A stretch of 64,000 nt of DNA from Rhizobium sp. AAP43. Lineage in GTDB: Bacteria > Pseudomonadota > Alphaproteobacteria > Rhizobiales > Rhizobiaceae. Positions 1 through 8,127 of this stretch are shown in pieces. The DNA is taken from NCBI RefSeq assembly GCF_001296045.1, contig NZ_LJHS01000026.1, forward strand, positions 1-64,000, in the 5' to 3' direction. Under the pieces are notes generated by a model, which saw only the letters and a program-made list of their open reading frames with translations, was not told the origin of the DNA and did not search any database. Within the stretch, counting starts at the first letter, position 1. Every line of letters starts with the position of its first letter. Made by a program: the position numbers and the translations under genes.

Positions 1-54
1 GATCGTACCGATGTTGACGTGCGGCTTATTGCGCTCAAACTTACTCTTTGCCAT
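1..54 (-). CDS. tuf: Elongation factor Tu, N-terminal fragment (cut by window edge)
   Basis: The minus strand ending at 54 begins ATGGCAAAGAGTAAG and reads MAKSKFERNKPHVNIGTI, the very conserved start of bacterial EF-Tu, the GTPase that delivers aminoacyl-tRNA to the ribosome. Only the first 18 codons lie in the window; the rest continues beyond base 1. A GGAAAG Shine-Dalgarno-like stretch precedes the start. Position downstream of tRNA-Tyr and tRNA-Gly, with the same orientation, matches the usual tRNA-tuf arrangement. Confidence 0.95.
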   Translation of the reverse strand, partial: MAKSKFERNKPHVNIGTI

Positions 55-182
55 TTGAATGCTTTCCTATGAACGAAAAGAGGTTTCCCCGGGCGACCCG
101 GTTTGGTCCCGCCGTTTAAGGCTTTCGCCTGCATTGCGCAAGAGTTAAATCTCTGGCGCTCTCCAGCGCTACCAAGGGCTTG

Positions 183-596
183 TCATGGCGAGCCGTAGGC
201 AGGCTTCATCTTTGCTATGGTCGCATCGATCTCAGCCGCCACGATGGGATCATCGATAAGCTCGGCGCATTGGAACAGCGGCATCGGATGTTCCCCACTG
301 TCGCCCCGGACCACGGGCACCGTCGCTTCCGCCAGGGCTGCTTCAACCGCATTGCGGAGCGGCGCCCAGTCCTCGATATCACCTTTGCCCCGCTCGACAA
401 TGATTGCGGCCCATCCATTGCCTTGTTCCTTGAGAACCTCATTCTCCTGCCGGTCAAGACAGACGGCAATCGCATATCCCTGTACATCGCGGGTCACGGC
501 ATCCCGCGGCGCGGCCAATGCCGACAGGGGCGCCAGAGCGGCTGACAAGGTGAGAGCATAGGCGCAGAATGACGCGAGATTAGGTGACGTATTCAT
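183..596 (-). CDS. Small secreted/periplasmic protein of unknown function (Tai4-like?)
   Basis: The protein is 137 aa when started at the internal ATG at 596, which places a classic signal peptide first (MNTSPNLASFCAYALTLSAA, then a small-residue run ending ALA|A). The upstream ATG at 644 would bury this signal, so I prefer 596. The mature part is about 110 aa with two cysteines (AVCLDR near the start, FQCAELID near the end) and several short helices. This cysteine spacing and size recall the Tai4-type T6SS amidase immunity family, but that is a pattern impression only and no T6SS genes are near. It lies between tuf and tRNA-Gly on the same strand. Confidence 0.75.
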   Translation of the reverse strand: MNTSPNLASFCAYALTLSAALAPLSALAAPRDAVTRDVQGYAIAVCLDRQENEVLKEQGNGWAAIIVERGKGDIEDWAPLRNAVEAALAEATVPVVRGDSGEHPMPLFQCAELIDDPIVAAEIDATIAKMKPAYGSP

Positions 597-827
597 GACG
601 CATGGTCTCCCGGAACTCGAGATGAAAATCACAGCCGTCTCCATGAGGCGATGGCCGGATCAGTCATTGCGGGAAAAGTGGTGAAAGTGTGCAGCGGAGC
701 GCGGGATCAGGATCACTCTATGACAGCGATCACAAGAGCCGACATAGCTTGCAGACAGCAAGGTCCATCGCAAACAGCAATCAGCGCGGCAGAACGCAAA
801 ATGTCAAAGAGAGTGGGAAGTCACATT

Positions 828-901
828 TGGAGCGGGTAACGGGAATCGAACCCGTGTATTCAGCTTGGAAGGCTGCTGCTCTACCATTGAGCTATACCCG
901 C
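828..901 (-). tRNA. tRNA-Gly(TCC)
   Basis: On the minus strand the 7-bp acceptor GCGGGTA/TACCCGC, the T-loop GGTTCGATTCC and the anticodon stem-loop with CTTCCAA (anticodon TCC) are all readable. The terminal CCA is encoded (TGG at 828-830 on the plus strand). It lies 21 bp downstream of tRNA-Tyr and is probably co-transcribed with it towards tuf. Confidence 0.97.
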
Positions 902-922
902 ATTTCACGATCCGAGGACGAA

Positions 923-1007
923 TGGTGGAGAGAGTTGGATTTGAACCAACGTAGGCTGAGCCAACGGATTTACAGTCCGTCCCCTTTAACCACTCGGGCA
1001 TCTCTCC
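923..1007 (-). tRNA. tRNA-Tyr(GTA)
   Basis: This is an 85-nt class II tRNA with a long variable arm. Acceptor arms GGAGAGA (1001-1007 complement) and TCTCTCC (927-933 complement) pair, the anticodon GTA is at 971-973 complement, and CCA is encoded at 923-925. The gene order tRNA-Tyr, tRNA-Gly, tuf is widespread in bacteria. Confidence 0.97.
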
Positions 1008-1225
1008 ATTCTTTCGTCCGGATCGTTCGACCAAGCTTTTTAGTCTCGACCAGTGGGCGTCGCCCCTCGGTCTGCGGCGGGTATATGACGGCCGAACCGG
1101 CTCGTGTCAACACGAAGTTTGCGGAAAATTTCCAAAAAAAACATCAGCCCTTGTGCGCCGGCCTTTCCCGCCGACAATTCACAGCACCCTCTATGCCCAT
1201 TCGAGCCCGCCCGTTATAAGGGCCT

Positions 1226-2107
1226 ATGGCAAAAGATCCCAAAACAGACAAAACCGCCCGTGACACTCACTATGCGACGCTGCGCCGACAGGTGCGCGAC
1301 GCAAAGCGCGAACGCGGCGAAATCCCGACACCCGCCCCGCAGACGCGGCGCAAGAGCAATGCCGACTGGACGCCACCGCCTATCGCCCCCGACCAGGTCT
1401 TCCTGTACGGCCTGCACACGGTGCGTGCCGCGCTCGACAATCCGGAGCGCAAGCTGATCAAGCTTTCCGCAACCCAGAATGCGCTGGTCCGGCTGGAAAT
1501 CGCATCTGTGGAAAACCTCGGCATTCCCTTCGAGACCGTGACGCCGCAGGATCTCGACAAAGCGCTTGGTCCCGACGCAATCCATCAGGGTGTCATGCTG
1601 GAGACGCGCCCCCTGCCCGTGCGTCGACTGGAAGCCTTGAAGGACAGCCCCCTGCTTCTCGTCCTTGATCAAGTGACCGATCCGCACAATGTCGGTGCGA
1701 TCATGCGTTCGGCGGTCGCATTCGGCGCCGGCGCCGTCATCACGACGCAACGCCACAGCCCGACCGAATCAGGTGTATTGGCCAAATCAGCCTCCGGCGC
1801 GCTGGAAATGATTCCCTACATTCAGGTCACAAACCTTGCTGGCGCTCTCGGCGAGCTGCACGATCTTGGCTTCTTCACCATCGGCCTCGATTCGGAAGGA
1901 CCGGCCCCCATGGAAGACATGCTGCAGGGCAGTCGCGTGGCGCTGGTTCTCGGCTCCGAGGGCAAGGGCCTGAGGCAGAAGACGCGTGAAACGGTCTCGG
2001 CACTTGCACGCCTCGACATGCCGGGCGCGATCAAGTCGCTCAACGTTTCGAATGCCGCAGCGATCGCTCTCTACGCCACCCGCCAACATCTCGCCCGCAA
2101 GGCCTGA
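1226..2107 (+). CDS. rlmB: TrmH/SpoU-family rRNA 2'-O-methyltransferase, RlmB-like
   Basis: This 293-aa protein should methylate the 2'-OH of a guanosine in 23S rRNA (G2251 in E. coli numbering) using SAM. The first 70 residues are a basic low-complexity leader; then come an L30e-like substrate-binding domain (FLYGLHTVRAALDNP, about 58-130) and the SPOUT knot domain with the family signatures DQVTDPHNVGAIMRSA, LGSEGKGL and LNVSNAAAIALY. AAGGGCCT precedes the ATG. It is divergent from the tRNA-Tyr/tRNA-Gly/tuf unit; this neighbourhood is common in rhizobia. Confidence 0.93.
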   Translation: MAKDPKTDKTARDTHYATLRRQVRDAKRERGEIPTPAPQTRRKSNADWTPPPIAPDQVFLYGLHTVRAALDNPERKLIKLSATQNALVRLEIASVENLGIPFETVTPQDLDKALGPDAIHQGVMLETRPLPVRRLEALKDSPLLLVLDQVTDPHNVGAIMRSAVAFGAGAVITTQRHSPTESGVLAKSASGALEMIPYIQVTNLAGALGELHDLGFFTIGLDSEGPAPMEDMLQGSRVALVLGSEGKGLRQKTRETVSALARLDMPGAIKSLNVSNAAAIALYATRQHLARKA

Positions 2108-2123
2108 TCGGCCGCATCACCGA

Positions 2124-2168
2124 CTTCGACGGAACCGCTGCTCGCCCACGACAGCTGTCCCGTCGAAG
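2124..2168 (+). terminator. Possible hairpin after rlmB
   Basis: CTTCGACGG (2124-2132) and CCGTCGAAG (2160-2168) form a perfect 9-bp inverted repeat 16 bp after the rlmB stop, with a 27-nt loop. No T-run follows, so this is a weak terminator candidate. Nothing else convincing is seen from 2169 to 2463. Confidence 0.3.
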
Positions 2169-2463
2169 CGCCAAAGCCTGGCCTGGCAGCACCGACTGCC
2201 CCTTTCCACAAACCGCACCGGAATGACGACTGAGGCAGCTTCATAGGCCAGCTGCGCGGGCGGGCGGATTTGCCCCGCTTAATGATCTCGCAAGAATACG
2301 CTTGGCCAATCCGGGCTGCCTGGTCCCGGGGGCAAACCGCCAACACACCCAGCGCTTTTAGCTACTTTCGTTAGCTAACTACCTAAGCAGCTTACCATCT
2401 GCCTCAGGGATTTTCACACGCCGGGCCGACGCGCCACTGCGATCTCCGCGTGGACAAGGCTTG

Positions 2464-2661
2464 TCAGGCCGTCATTGGCCGGAAACCTCGGACAGCCCTG
2501 TATCCCAACCACAGAAAAGCCGCGAGAACGATGACCTGCACCACCAGAAAGGGTGGCTCGGAGCCGGTGGGCGCGAGGGCATTGAGCGCAGGCACCTTGA
2601 GGACAGCCTGGGCCATAAGGACAAAAACGTTGAGGTAGAGCGAGGCCGTCGAACAGATCAT
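2464..2661 (-). CDS. Small membrane protein of unknown function (65 aa)
   Basis: Two hydrophobic stretches (about residues 5-27 and 38-55) and a basic C-terminus (YRAVRGFRP) suggest a two-pass inner-membrane protein. A GAGAGG Shine-Dalgarno sits 5 nt before the ATG at 2661. It begins 12 nt after the end of the next membrane-protein gene (2674-2952), so the two probably form one leftward operon. I do not recognise the family. Confidence 0.6.
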   Translation of the reverse strand: MICSTASLYLNVFVLMAQAVLKVPALNALAPTGSEPPFLVVQVIVLAAFLWLGYRAVRGFRPMTA

Positions 2662-2673
2662 GAAGACCTCTCG

Positions 2674-2952
2674 TCAATGGCCTGCGAGCCGGCGAGCATA
2701 AAGCGCGAAGAGGGCCGCGGCGAGCAGCAGACTCGTCAAGATCCCGACGCCGATCGCGGGTGTGACCACGGTGAACGGGAAGAGAAATCCGGTGACGACC
2801 GTTGCCACCGTTGATCCGAGAAAAAGCGCGCTCCAACCAGACCGAAGCTCAGAGCGCAGCCATCCATGCAGGGCCACGACGCCGGCGACGATGCCGACGA
2901 GACTGAGTATGACATGGAAGAGGGTAAAAGGCGTGATTGCGAAGATCATCAT
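2674..2952 (-). CDS. Small multi-pass membrane protein of unknown function (92 aa)
   Basis: The open frame extends upstream to 3057, but a GGAG ribosome site (GAGACGGAG) lies just before tandem ATGs at 2952/2949, so the protein likely starts MMIFAITPF. Three to four hydrophobic segments fill it, with a basic tail (YARRLAGH). The proposed partner gene at 2464-2661 follows directly. Function is unknown; the pair looks like a small integral membrane module. Confidence 0.65.
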   Translation of the reverse strand: MMIFAITPFTLFHVILSLVGIVAGVVALHGWLRSELRSGWSALFLGSTVATVVTGFLFPFTVVTPAIGVGILTSLLLAAALFALYARRLAGH

Positions 2953-3184
2953 GAAACTCCGTCTCAAAGTGCCAAGACACGAGTAAGCGCTCATCCGGAA
3001 CACTTGTAAATTGTCATTTTTCGCACTGCACCAAGACCAGAGATCCGGCGTGGCCAAACAAACGTCCCCCTCGGCCCATCCCGTGCCATTTTTCCCGCTA
3101 TGGTTAACGGATGGTCAAGATGTTCTGCCTAGCCTCGGAACATCACCGCCATCTGGCCATTTCCTTGAGATCTGGAGGACCGAC

Positions 3185-3379
3185 ATGTTTTCACTTATCA
3201 GCACGCTTCGCGAACCGACGCCTGAAACGCCCGATACCGGCACGTTTGCCGATGCCGCCCTCAGCATGCCGATGGTCGAGCTTACGAGCCAGCGCCGCAG
3301 AGACCGGCGGTCGAAGGATCACGCGCGCGATTACGGTGTCGAACGCATGGTTCAGATCGGTGCCGTCGGCTACGTCTGA
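3185..3379 (+). CDS. Small basic protein of unknown function (64 aa)
   Basis: The start is chosen by a strong GGAGG 6 nt before the ATG at 3185 (MFSLISTLREPTPETPD). The C-terminal half is rich in Arg/Asp/Lys (RRRDRRSKDHARDY). No domain is recognised. It is the last likely gene of the left core flank before the island. Confidence 0.55.
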   Translation: MFSLISTLREPTPETPDTGTFADAALSMPMVELTSQRRRDRRSKDHARDYGVERMVQIGAVGYV

Positions 3380-3802
3380 AAACATCAAGGCCTGAGTAAG
3401 AGGGCTTAACCGGATGCCGTTGTCGTCATCCTCTCGCCGAATAGCGGATCGGCACCATGTGGCCGATCTCGAAAAAAAATCGTCTCCGTCTCCCCGCAAT
3501 TCATGCCGCCGGCCGGAGTATCAGACGCCGGAACCGGGTGGCTGCCGCGACAGGGGAAGTACGAGAGCGTCGGACAGGTGACAGCGGCTTCGCGAACCGC
3601 CTGACGCAGTTCGCGCATGTCCCGACAGGGCAACAGAACCCCCATGCCATCCCTCCGCCCATACCAGAGTGATCTCCATCAAAAACGACAGGGCGGCGAA
3701 GAGAACTCGTCAGGTCCATCATGCGCACGGCGAAAATACGGCACGTCGCGGCGCCGCATGACAAGCACCAACGCATTGATACACTTCACGAAAATAAGGA
3801 GA
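3380..3802. other. Intergenic chromosome between the last core gene and attL
   Basis: About 420 bp with only overlapping low-quality frames (Cys/Arg/Pro-rich, no good ribosome site). I see no convincing gene. This is the chromosomal sequence that originally followed the 3' end of tRNA-Thr. Confidence 0.5.
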
Positions 3803-3849
3803 GTGGTGCCCCCGGCAGGGTTCGAACCCGCGACCCCCTGATTACAAAT
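3803..3849 (-). repeat. attL: 47-bp copy of the tRNA-Thr 3' end
   Basis: Identical over 47 bp to 50456-50502. It covers the encoded CCA, acceptor 3' strand, T-arm, variable loop and the 3' side of the anticodon arm down to the anticodon. The match ends at 3849 (next base A on the left, C on the right). The 5' half of a tRNA is absent, so this is an attachment-site scar rather than a gene. Confidence 0.95.
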
Positions 3850-3889
3850 AACAGGCTTTGTCATGCCGAATGACTAGTGTTTTTCTGAT

Positions 3890-4026
3890 CTCGTCAACAG
3901 ATTAGTGATTTCAATACGTTAGCACATTTAAAGGTAGAGCAGATTTTTTCTCATCTCGTCAACAAATTTGGCGGTGATTGATCTGTGATTGGTCTTGTTC
4001 AGCCGTCATCGCCAAATTCGTTGACC
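3890..4026. promoter_or_regulatory. Putative integrase arm-type sites and int promoter region
   Basis: CTCGTCAACA occurs at 3890-3899 and again within 3956-3965. An imperfect inverted repeat of about 20 bp with core GTCAACaAATTTGGCG (3958-3973) has its mate on the other strand at 4006-4025. The same GTCAAC core recurs near attR (50328-50333 inverted, 50409-50414). Repeats of one motif flanking both att sites are typical of arm-type integrase or excisionase binding sites. The region also must hold the int promoter. Confidence 0.55.
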
Positions 4027-4090
4027 TTTACACCCCCTGATTTTTCGGCAACCATATTTATATCGAAGTCAAAAAGTTCAGAGTTTCCAG

Positions 4091-5551
4091 ATGTCTAGTT
4101 CATTTTTCGACGGCAACACGCTCAAGAGCGTGTCCGCTATCTATGCCCGAAAGGACGGGAAAAAACCCGCTCCCCGCATTTACCGCGACACTGGCCAATC
4201 GGGCCTCGTGATTTCCGCAGGTAAGACTGGTGCAGTCTGGAAGATCAGCACCAATTCCTTGAACAGAGGCCTGGGCGATGTTTCGCTGTACGATAAGGAC
4301 GATATCCCAAAACTGCGAACGATGGTTGCGCTATGCATCGCCGAGCACAAGGCCGGTCGCAGCATCGATGCCATCATCGAGTATTTCAAATTACACAAGG
4401 ACCTCGAACGCTCGAAGGCAGAGCAGGATGTCGCCAATGGCATAGGCATGAAGTGGCCGGAAGCCCGCGATGCATTTATCAAATGGGCCTACAAGAACAA
4501 AGCAAAGAGTACCGTTGACGGATATAAGTCAGCCCTCGGTGCGTGCCCGGGATCGGTGTATGAGGTGGACTTCCGGGGCATCATGGACAAACCAATCGTT
4601 TCGATCACGGGAGGCGATTTATCCCGCATAAAAAACAGCATCATCAAAAGAGGCGAAGCGGGTGAATTGAAGGGTACAGGGCTGCGACAGGCTGATCTCA
4701 CCGTCGCTGCGATTAAGTCAGCCTGGAAGTATTTTTTCGACAAGCAAGATGATTTTCCTTTGGACACGAATGTCGCCAGCCAGCTGTCGTCCGTCCAGGA
4801 AAATGACGACGCTAATGATGAAGAGGATTTCGAGGACGATGACGAGATGGAAGACGACGGCCTGAGAGCGATGACCCAGCTTGAGCTAGGTGCTTTTGTC
4901 TGGGCTCTCGATTCCGAGCCGAATGCGATCCATCGAAATGCCATCCTCCTCCAAGCGCTGACCGGGCAGCGTCGTAGAGCCGCTGTGATCGCGAGGCGCG
5001 GTCGGTTCAAGCCTCACGAAAAATATGGTCTGGTTTGGCAAACTAGAGGCAAAGGAAACACGTGGCGCAGCCTCCCGCTTGGAGAGGTCGCAACCGACCT
5101 AGTCCGGATGTCTCTGGAAGATTTCAAGGACTATGACTCAAAATTCCTTTTCCCGAAGGTCAGGCGTCGCACGGCTAAGGATGCGAAGGATGGACCTACG
5201 TCCGGTAGGCAGGTGGCAAAGGTTATGGAGAGAATGCGTCTACCAGGAGGGGTTTTCCACGGCCTGGACATCTCTCCGTCAACCCAGGACCTGCGTAAAG
5301 CACTTGTCACTCACTTTAAGCCTCGGATGCATGAGTTCGAAGTCGGCGGCAAACCACTGACAGAAGACCACATTAAGATAATCACGCACGCCAACGAAGG
5401 CAGGGCCGACGTCGCCTCGTCGGTTTATGACCTGAATGCATACCTTGATGTCAAACACGCGATCCTGGTGGAGTGGGAGCGATACGTGATGGAAGGATAT
5501 AAGATATACACGGAGAGCCATGGGGCTGAGCAGCTGATCGCTGCCGAATGA
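4091..5551 (+). CDS. Tyrosine-type site-specific integrase (phage/island family)
   Basis: This 486-aa recombinase is expected to catalyse integration and excision at the tRNA-Thr att site. Catalytic positions can be placed: Arg294 in TGQRRRAA, box II TQDLR with Arg402 (Gln399 stands where many integrases have His), His433 in IITHANEG, and nucleophile Tyr446 in SSVYDLNAYLD, followed by the usual EWERYV tail. An acidic insert (about 237-257, DEEDFEDDDEMEDD type) separates the core-binding and catalytic domains, longer than usual. It reads away from attL. The ATG at 4091 follows a weak CAGAG-type site. Confidence 0.93.
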   Translation: MSSSFFDGNTLKSVSAIYARKDGKKPAPRIYRDTGQSGLVISAGKTGAVWKISTNSLNRGLGDVSLYDKDDIPKLRTMVALCIAEHKAGRSIDAIIEYFKLHKDLERSKAEQDVANGIGMKWPEARDAFIKWAYKNKAKSTVDGYKSALGACPGSVYEVDFRGIMDKPIVSITGGDLSRIKNSIIKRGEAGELKGTGLRQADLTVAAIKSAWKYFFDKQDDFPLDTNVASQLSSVQENDDANDEEDFEDDDEMEDDGLRAMTQLELGAFVWALDSEPNAIHRNAILLQALTGQRRRAAVIARRGRFKPHEKYGLVWQTRGKGNTWRSLPLGEVATDLVRMSLEDFKDYDSKFLFPKVRRRTAKDAKDGPTSGRQVAKVMERMRLPGGVFHGLDISPSTQDLRKALVTHFKPRMHEFEVGGKPLTEDHIKIITHANEGRADVASSVYDLNAYLDVKHAILVEWERYVMEGYKIYTESHGAEQLIAAE

Positions 5552-5633
5552 GATTTCAGTAGTACCGGTTCTAGTTCATCCGGACTGCTGAACACATTGA
5601 AATCGCTGGAGCTATGCAAGGTTTCCAGAACCC

Positions 5634-5876
5634 TCATAGCTTAGGCAAACCTCCAATATCGACTCTCATTATACTGATCACAAATGCGACGCCCGTGGCC
5701 ACGTCGCCCCCCTCGCCCGTTATAGACCAGCCCAATCCGACCACATCTGGATGCGATGCTGCAGTGTTTACATTCCATGGCAGCACAGATGTTTTCGCCG
5801 TTTTGCCCGACTTCGCGAGATCGATCAGCTTTTGCGTCTCTTCCAGCGTCCAAATTCATGGCTCTCGCATCTCCAT
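5634..5876 (-). pseudogene. Decayed small HTH-like gene with internal stop
   Basis: A minus-strand frame reads MEMREP-stop-IWTLEETQKLIDLAKSGKTA and continues coherently to a natural stop at 5634. Restoring the in-frame TGA (5856-5858) to CGA would give about 80 aa beginning with a W-T-x-E-E helix, a pattern seen in Myb/GcrA-like DNA-binding N-termini. The downstream part (LPWNVNTAASHPDVVGLGWS) is unassigned. An overlapping open frame at 5641-5859 looks less protein-like. I infer a recent nonsense mutation; an alternative start after the stop cannot be ruled out. Confidence 0.35.
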
Positions 5877-5945
5877 GCTATGCTCACACAAATGCTTTTC
5901 TAGTGTGCAGCGCCAGATCAGCGGCCGCAAAAGGAATTTTGTCCT

Positions 5946-6275
5946 ATGTCATTATTCAGAGAAGACATGATCCGGGACGACTACAAAGCCGATATCCAAG
6001 CTATCCGTGACCAGCACGGCGACGGCGTGATCATCGATTGGATTGAACGTTATTACGCCTCTTCGGATGTCGACCGCGACGATGTAATGATGGCGCTCGG
6101 TATCGACTACGTCGGCACATTTTACGAGCTGACACGGGCGTACGATGTCGACAAGCCGGAGCCCGATCCGGTCGAAGAAGTGCGCCAGGCTGAGGTGGTG
6201 AGGCTGGTGCTGGACGGCAAAGAGGTGCCGCAAGAGCTTCGGCAACCGACGTCTTGGAAGCCGATGATCAACTGA
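5946..6275 (+). CDS. Small acidic protein of unknown function (109 aa)
   Basis: An AAAGGA site precedes the ATG. The protein is helical and acidic (VDRDDVMMALGIDYVGTFYE, then DKPEPDPVEEVRQAE) with no recognised domain. Its end overlaps the end of the convergent gene at 6268-6675 by 8 bp. It is the only rightward gene in the left arm after int, so it may belong to integration/excision control, but nothing in the protein proves that. Confidence 0.65.
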   Translation: MSLFREDMIRDDYKADIQAIRDQHGDGVIIDWIERYYASSDVDRDDVMMALGIDYVGTFYELTRAYDVDKPEPDPVEEVRQAEVVRLVLDGKEVPQELRQPTSWKPMIN

Positions 6276-6675
6276 GCCCGTGATGGGATTTGACCCTTTG
6301 AACGATGTCCGCGATCTGCTGATCGATCTTGCCGATATCGATCAGATAGCCTTCACGCAGGATCGACCCCGCATGAAAGCCGAGCGACTGAGTCATCTCC
6401 TCCATGATGGTGTCGATTAAGTCGTCTTCGTAGGCTGTGCCATCGTTATCCCATGAGACGGAATACCCTGACGGGCGATGATCGATGCATTGTTCCAGCG
6501 CAAAATTTGCATTCGGCACGAGACGATCAATGTGGGCGAGATAAACCTTGAGCACGTCGAACTGACGCGGTGACAGAACAACACTGCACCCAGGTGCCAA
6601 AAGATGATGAGCCAGAAACTCAAGCGTTCGCGTGTAATCCAACGGTTCATCGTTTGCGACGCCATCTGGTATCAC
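6268..6675 (-). CDS. Unknown protein, last gene of the leftward zinc-knuckle operon (135 aa)
   Basis: GTG start at 6675 overlaps the stop of the upstream gene in GTGA, so translation is coupled. Seen features: LSPRQFDVLKVYLAHIDRLVP (helical) and a central YSVSWDNDGTAYEDDLI. There is no CxxC pair, unlike the five genes upstream. The family is not recognised. It closes a nine-gene coupled operon running from 10275. Confidence 0.7.
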   Translation of the reverse strand: MIPDGVANDEPLDYTRTLEFLAHHLLAPGCSVVLSPRQFDVLKVYLAHIDRLVPNANFALEQCIDHRPSGYSVSWDNDGTAYEDDLIDTIMEEMTQSLGFHAGSILREGYLIDIGKIDQQIADIVQRVKSHHGLS

Positions 6676-7292
6676 AGCTGCTCCCCTCGCATTATCATCT
6701 CGATCTCAGCGACAATTGCATCCCGCTTTATTTCATCCACCGTCGACGCCAGCTGTGTATCGATGGCGACTTCATAACCGTTTCGGCGCAGCCTGAATCT
6801 GACTTCGTGGTGCCGCCCTATTGCCTGATCGACAGCGAGGAGTTTCCGGCGTATTTCGGCGAGTTCCATATCTGTGCCATCGAGCTGCAGATCGGGATCG
6901 AGAAATGGACGGCATTCGATTTCGATTTGCTTTGCCAAGTCCATAGACGTAACCTCGTCGGTATCTGTTGGACGCTGTAGCCGGTAGAGCTGCAAGGGCG
7001 TCAGGTGCCTATCACGGCCATGTGCCAGCTGCATCGCAATCGACATCCTGACAGCCGTACGTGCTTGCTCTTCGCCCTCGTAATCAGGTGACCACGGCAG
7101 TAGGTCAGACCATGCCTTTACCGCTTCGGCGGTACGCTGATGTTCGACCGGATGAAAATCGAGAAAGGCATCGGCCCAAGCCCTGATATCGATCTCGTGC
7201 TCTTTCTGGACCTTGTGAAAAAGTTCTATCCAGTCACGGGAACGGTCGGCGAAAAAGCTTGCTCTGAATTCTGAGGGGATATTGTCGTTCAT
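6672..7292 (-). CDS. Unknown helical protein in the zinc-knuckle operon (206 aa)
   Basis: The ATG at 7292 overlaps the upstream stop (ATGA), which decides the start over the longer frame to 7331. The N-terminal 110 residues are helical with several Trp (RDWIELFHKVQKEHE, AWSDLLPWSPDYEGEE). The C-terminal part contains LAEIRRKLLAVDQAIGRHHE and alternating hydrophobic strands. No catalytic motif is recognised. Tight coupling on both sides says it is made together with the metallophosphoesterase and the zinc-knuckle paralogues. Confidence 0.75.
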   Translation of the reverse strand: MNDNIPSEFRASFFADRSRDWIELFHKVQKEHEIDIRAWADAFLDFHPVEHQRTAEAVKAWSDLLPWSPDYEGEEQARTAVRMSIAMQLAHGRDRHLTPLQLYRLQRPTDTDEVTSMDLAKQIEIECRPFLDPDLQLDGTDMELAEIRRKLLAVDQAIGRHHEVRFRLRRNGYEVAIDTQLASTVDEIKRDAIVAEIEMIMRGEQL

Positions 7293-7648
7293 GTTGCGCT
7301 CCAATGCTCGTCGCAGCGGACACGCCACCATCGCTCTTGTTTGAGCTGCCCAGGCTCACCACAATACCAGCATGACACCAGACACCTGTCGGCCGCATGT
7401 TTGACGATGACTTCGACGTCTTCTTTTCGGTCTCCGCTGTAGAGATATGAGACACGCAAGTGGCCCCATTTTTCATGAGCGGACAAAAATCCGAGGTCAT
7501 CGATTTCAGCAAATTCGCGGACTAAATCATCAAGTATCGCATACCAGCCTTCGCCAACGTTATACCCTGGTCGAGCATGCTCAAGGTCGCCGTCGTAGAC
7601 CGCCAACTGGCGACGACGTTCCTCCATCTGTTCCTTCGTCATCACCAT
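7289..7648 (-). CDS. Zinc-knuckle paralogue 5 (119 aa)
   Basis: Start MVMTKEQ at 7648 overlaps the upstream TAA by one base (TAATG), so I prefer it to the longer frame. The protein shares the layout of its four upstream neighbours: a GEGWYAILDDLVREF segment, a WGHLRVSYLYSG strand, then CWYCGEPG (Cys93, Cys96) and C-D-E-H (Cys112, His115), which could bind one Zn. Proteins with this CxxCGxPG...CxxH tail are common in phage and plasmid genomes but lack an assigned function, as far as I know. Confidence 0.8.
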   Translation of the reverse strand: MVMTKEQMEERRRQLAVYDGDLEHARPGYNVGEGWYAILDDLVREFAEIDDLGFLSAHEKWGHLRVSYLYSGDRKEDVEVIVKHAADRCLVSCWYCGEPGQLKQERWWRVRCDEHWSAT

Positions 7649-8127
7649 TATCGAGCCGCCTTTCGCGCTATCCACTCGGCGTAATGTTTGTCACAGCAGA
7701 CGCCGTACCAGCCGTTCACGACGCGCATCTCTCCAGGCTCACCGCACTCTTCACAGCTATGGGCAGCACGGCCGATCACCTGTTCTTTGATGATTCCTAT
7801 CATTTCAGAGACCGGCGTTGGCTCAGTCGTATAGATGTCATCAACCCACTCCGAAAAGCCGTCGACATCCAGGCGCTCGTATGGAGCCGGTCGGACGTAG
7901 ATACGCAGCTCCCCGAATTTCTCCTTGACCTGACGGATGTACCAACGGCCGATCTCGTCATGGCGCTTGAGGACACCGTCCAGCTGCTCGCAGAAATCGG
8001 AGAACAGGTGCCACCATCCCTTGTTGACGGTGATCAGATACTGCCAATCCTGGTCTGTGTTATTCGGGTCGAAGAGGTCGGAATATCTTTCGCGGACGAA
8101 GGCTACATACTCATCATGCGTCATCAC
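7648..8127 (-). CDS. Zinc-knuckle paralogue 4 (159 aa)
   Basis: N-terminus MMTHDEYVAFVRERYSDLF, then NKGWWHLFSDFCEQL, then a beta-rich part (FGELRIYVRP), ending CEECGEPG (Cys125, Cys128) and CCDKH (Cys145, His148). Order and spacing match the neighbouring paralogues. It overlaps the previous gene by 14 bp and the next by one base. The likely metal site is at the C-terminus; the N-terminal domain may be the specific part. Role unknown. Confidence 0.82.
   Translation of the reverse strand: MMTHDEYVAFVRERYSDLFDPNNTDQDWQYLITVNKGWWHLFSDFCEQLDGVLKRHDEIGRWYIRQVKEKFGELRIYVRPAPYERLDVDGFSEWVDDIYTTEPTPVSEMIGIIKEQVIGRAAHSCEECGEPGEMRVVNGWYGVCCDKHYAEWIARKAAR

Noticed and set aside
3803..3862. A second tRNA-Thr gene at the left end
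   Set aside because: Only the 3' 47 nt are present; the D-arm and 5' acceptor strand are missing. It is an attL scar.
4489..5010. 173-aa minus-strand frame inside the integrase
   Set aside because: Low-complexity Ser runs are the antisense of the integrase acidic insert; no ribosome site.
5641..5859. 72-aa minus-strand protein with many Cys/Arg
   Set aside because: The alternative frame over the same bases has far more protein-like composition, so this one is taken as a shadow.
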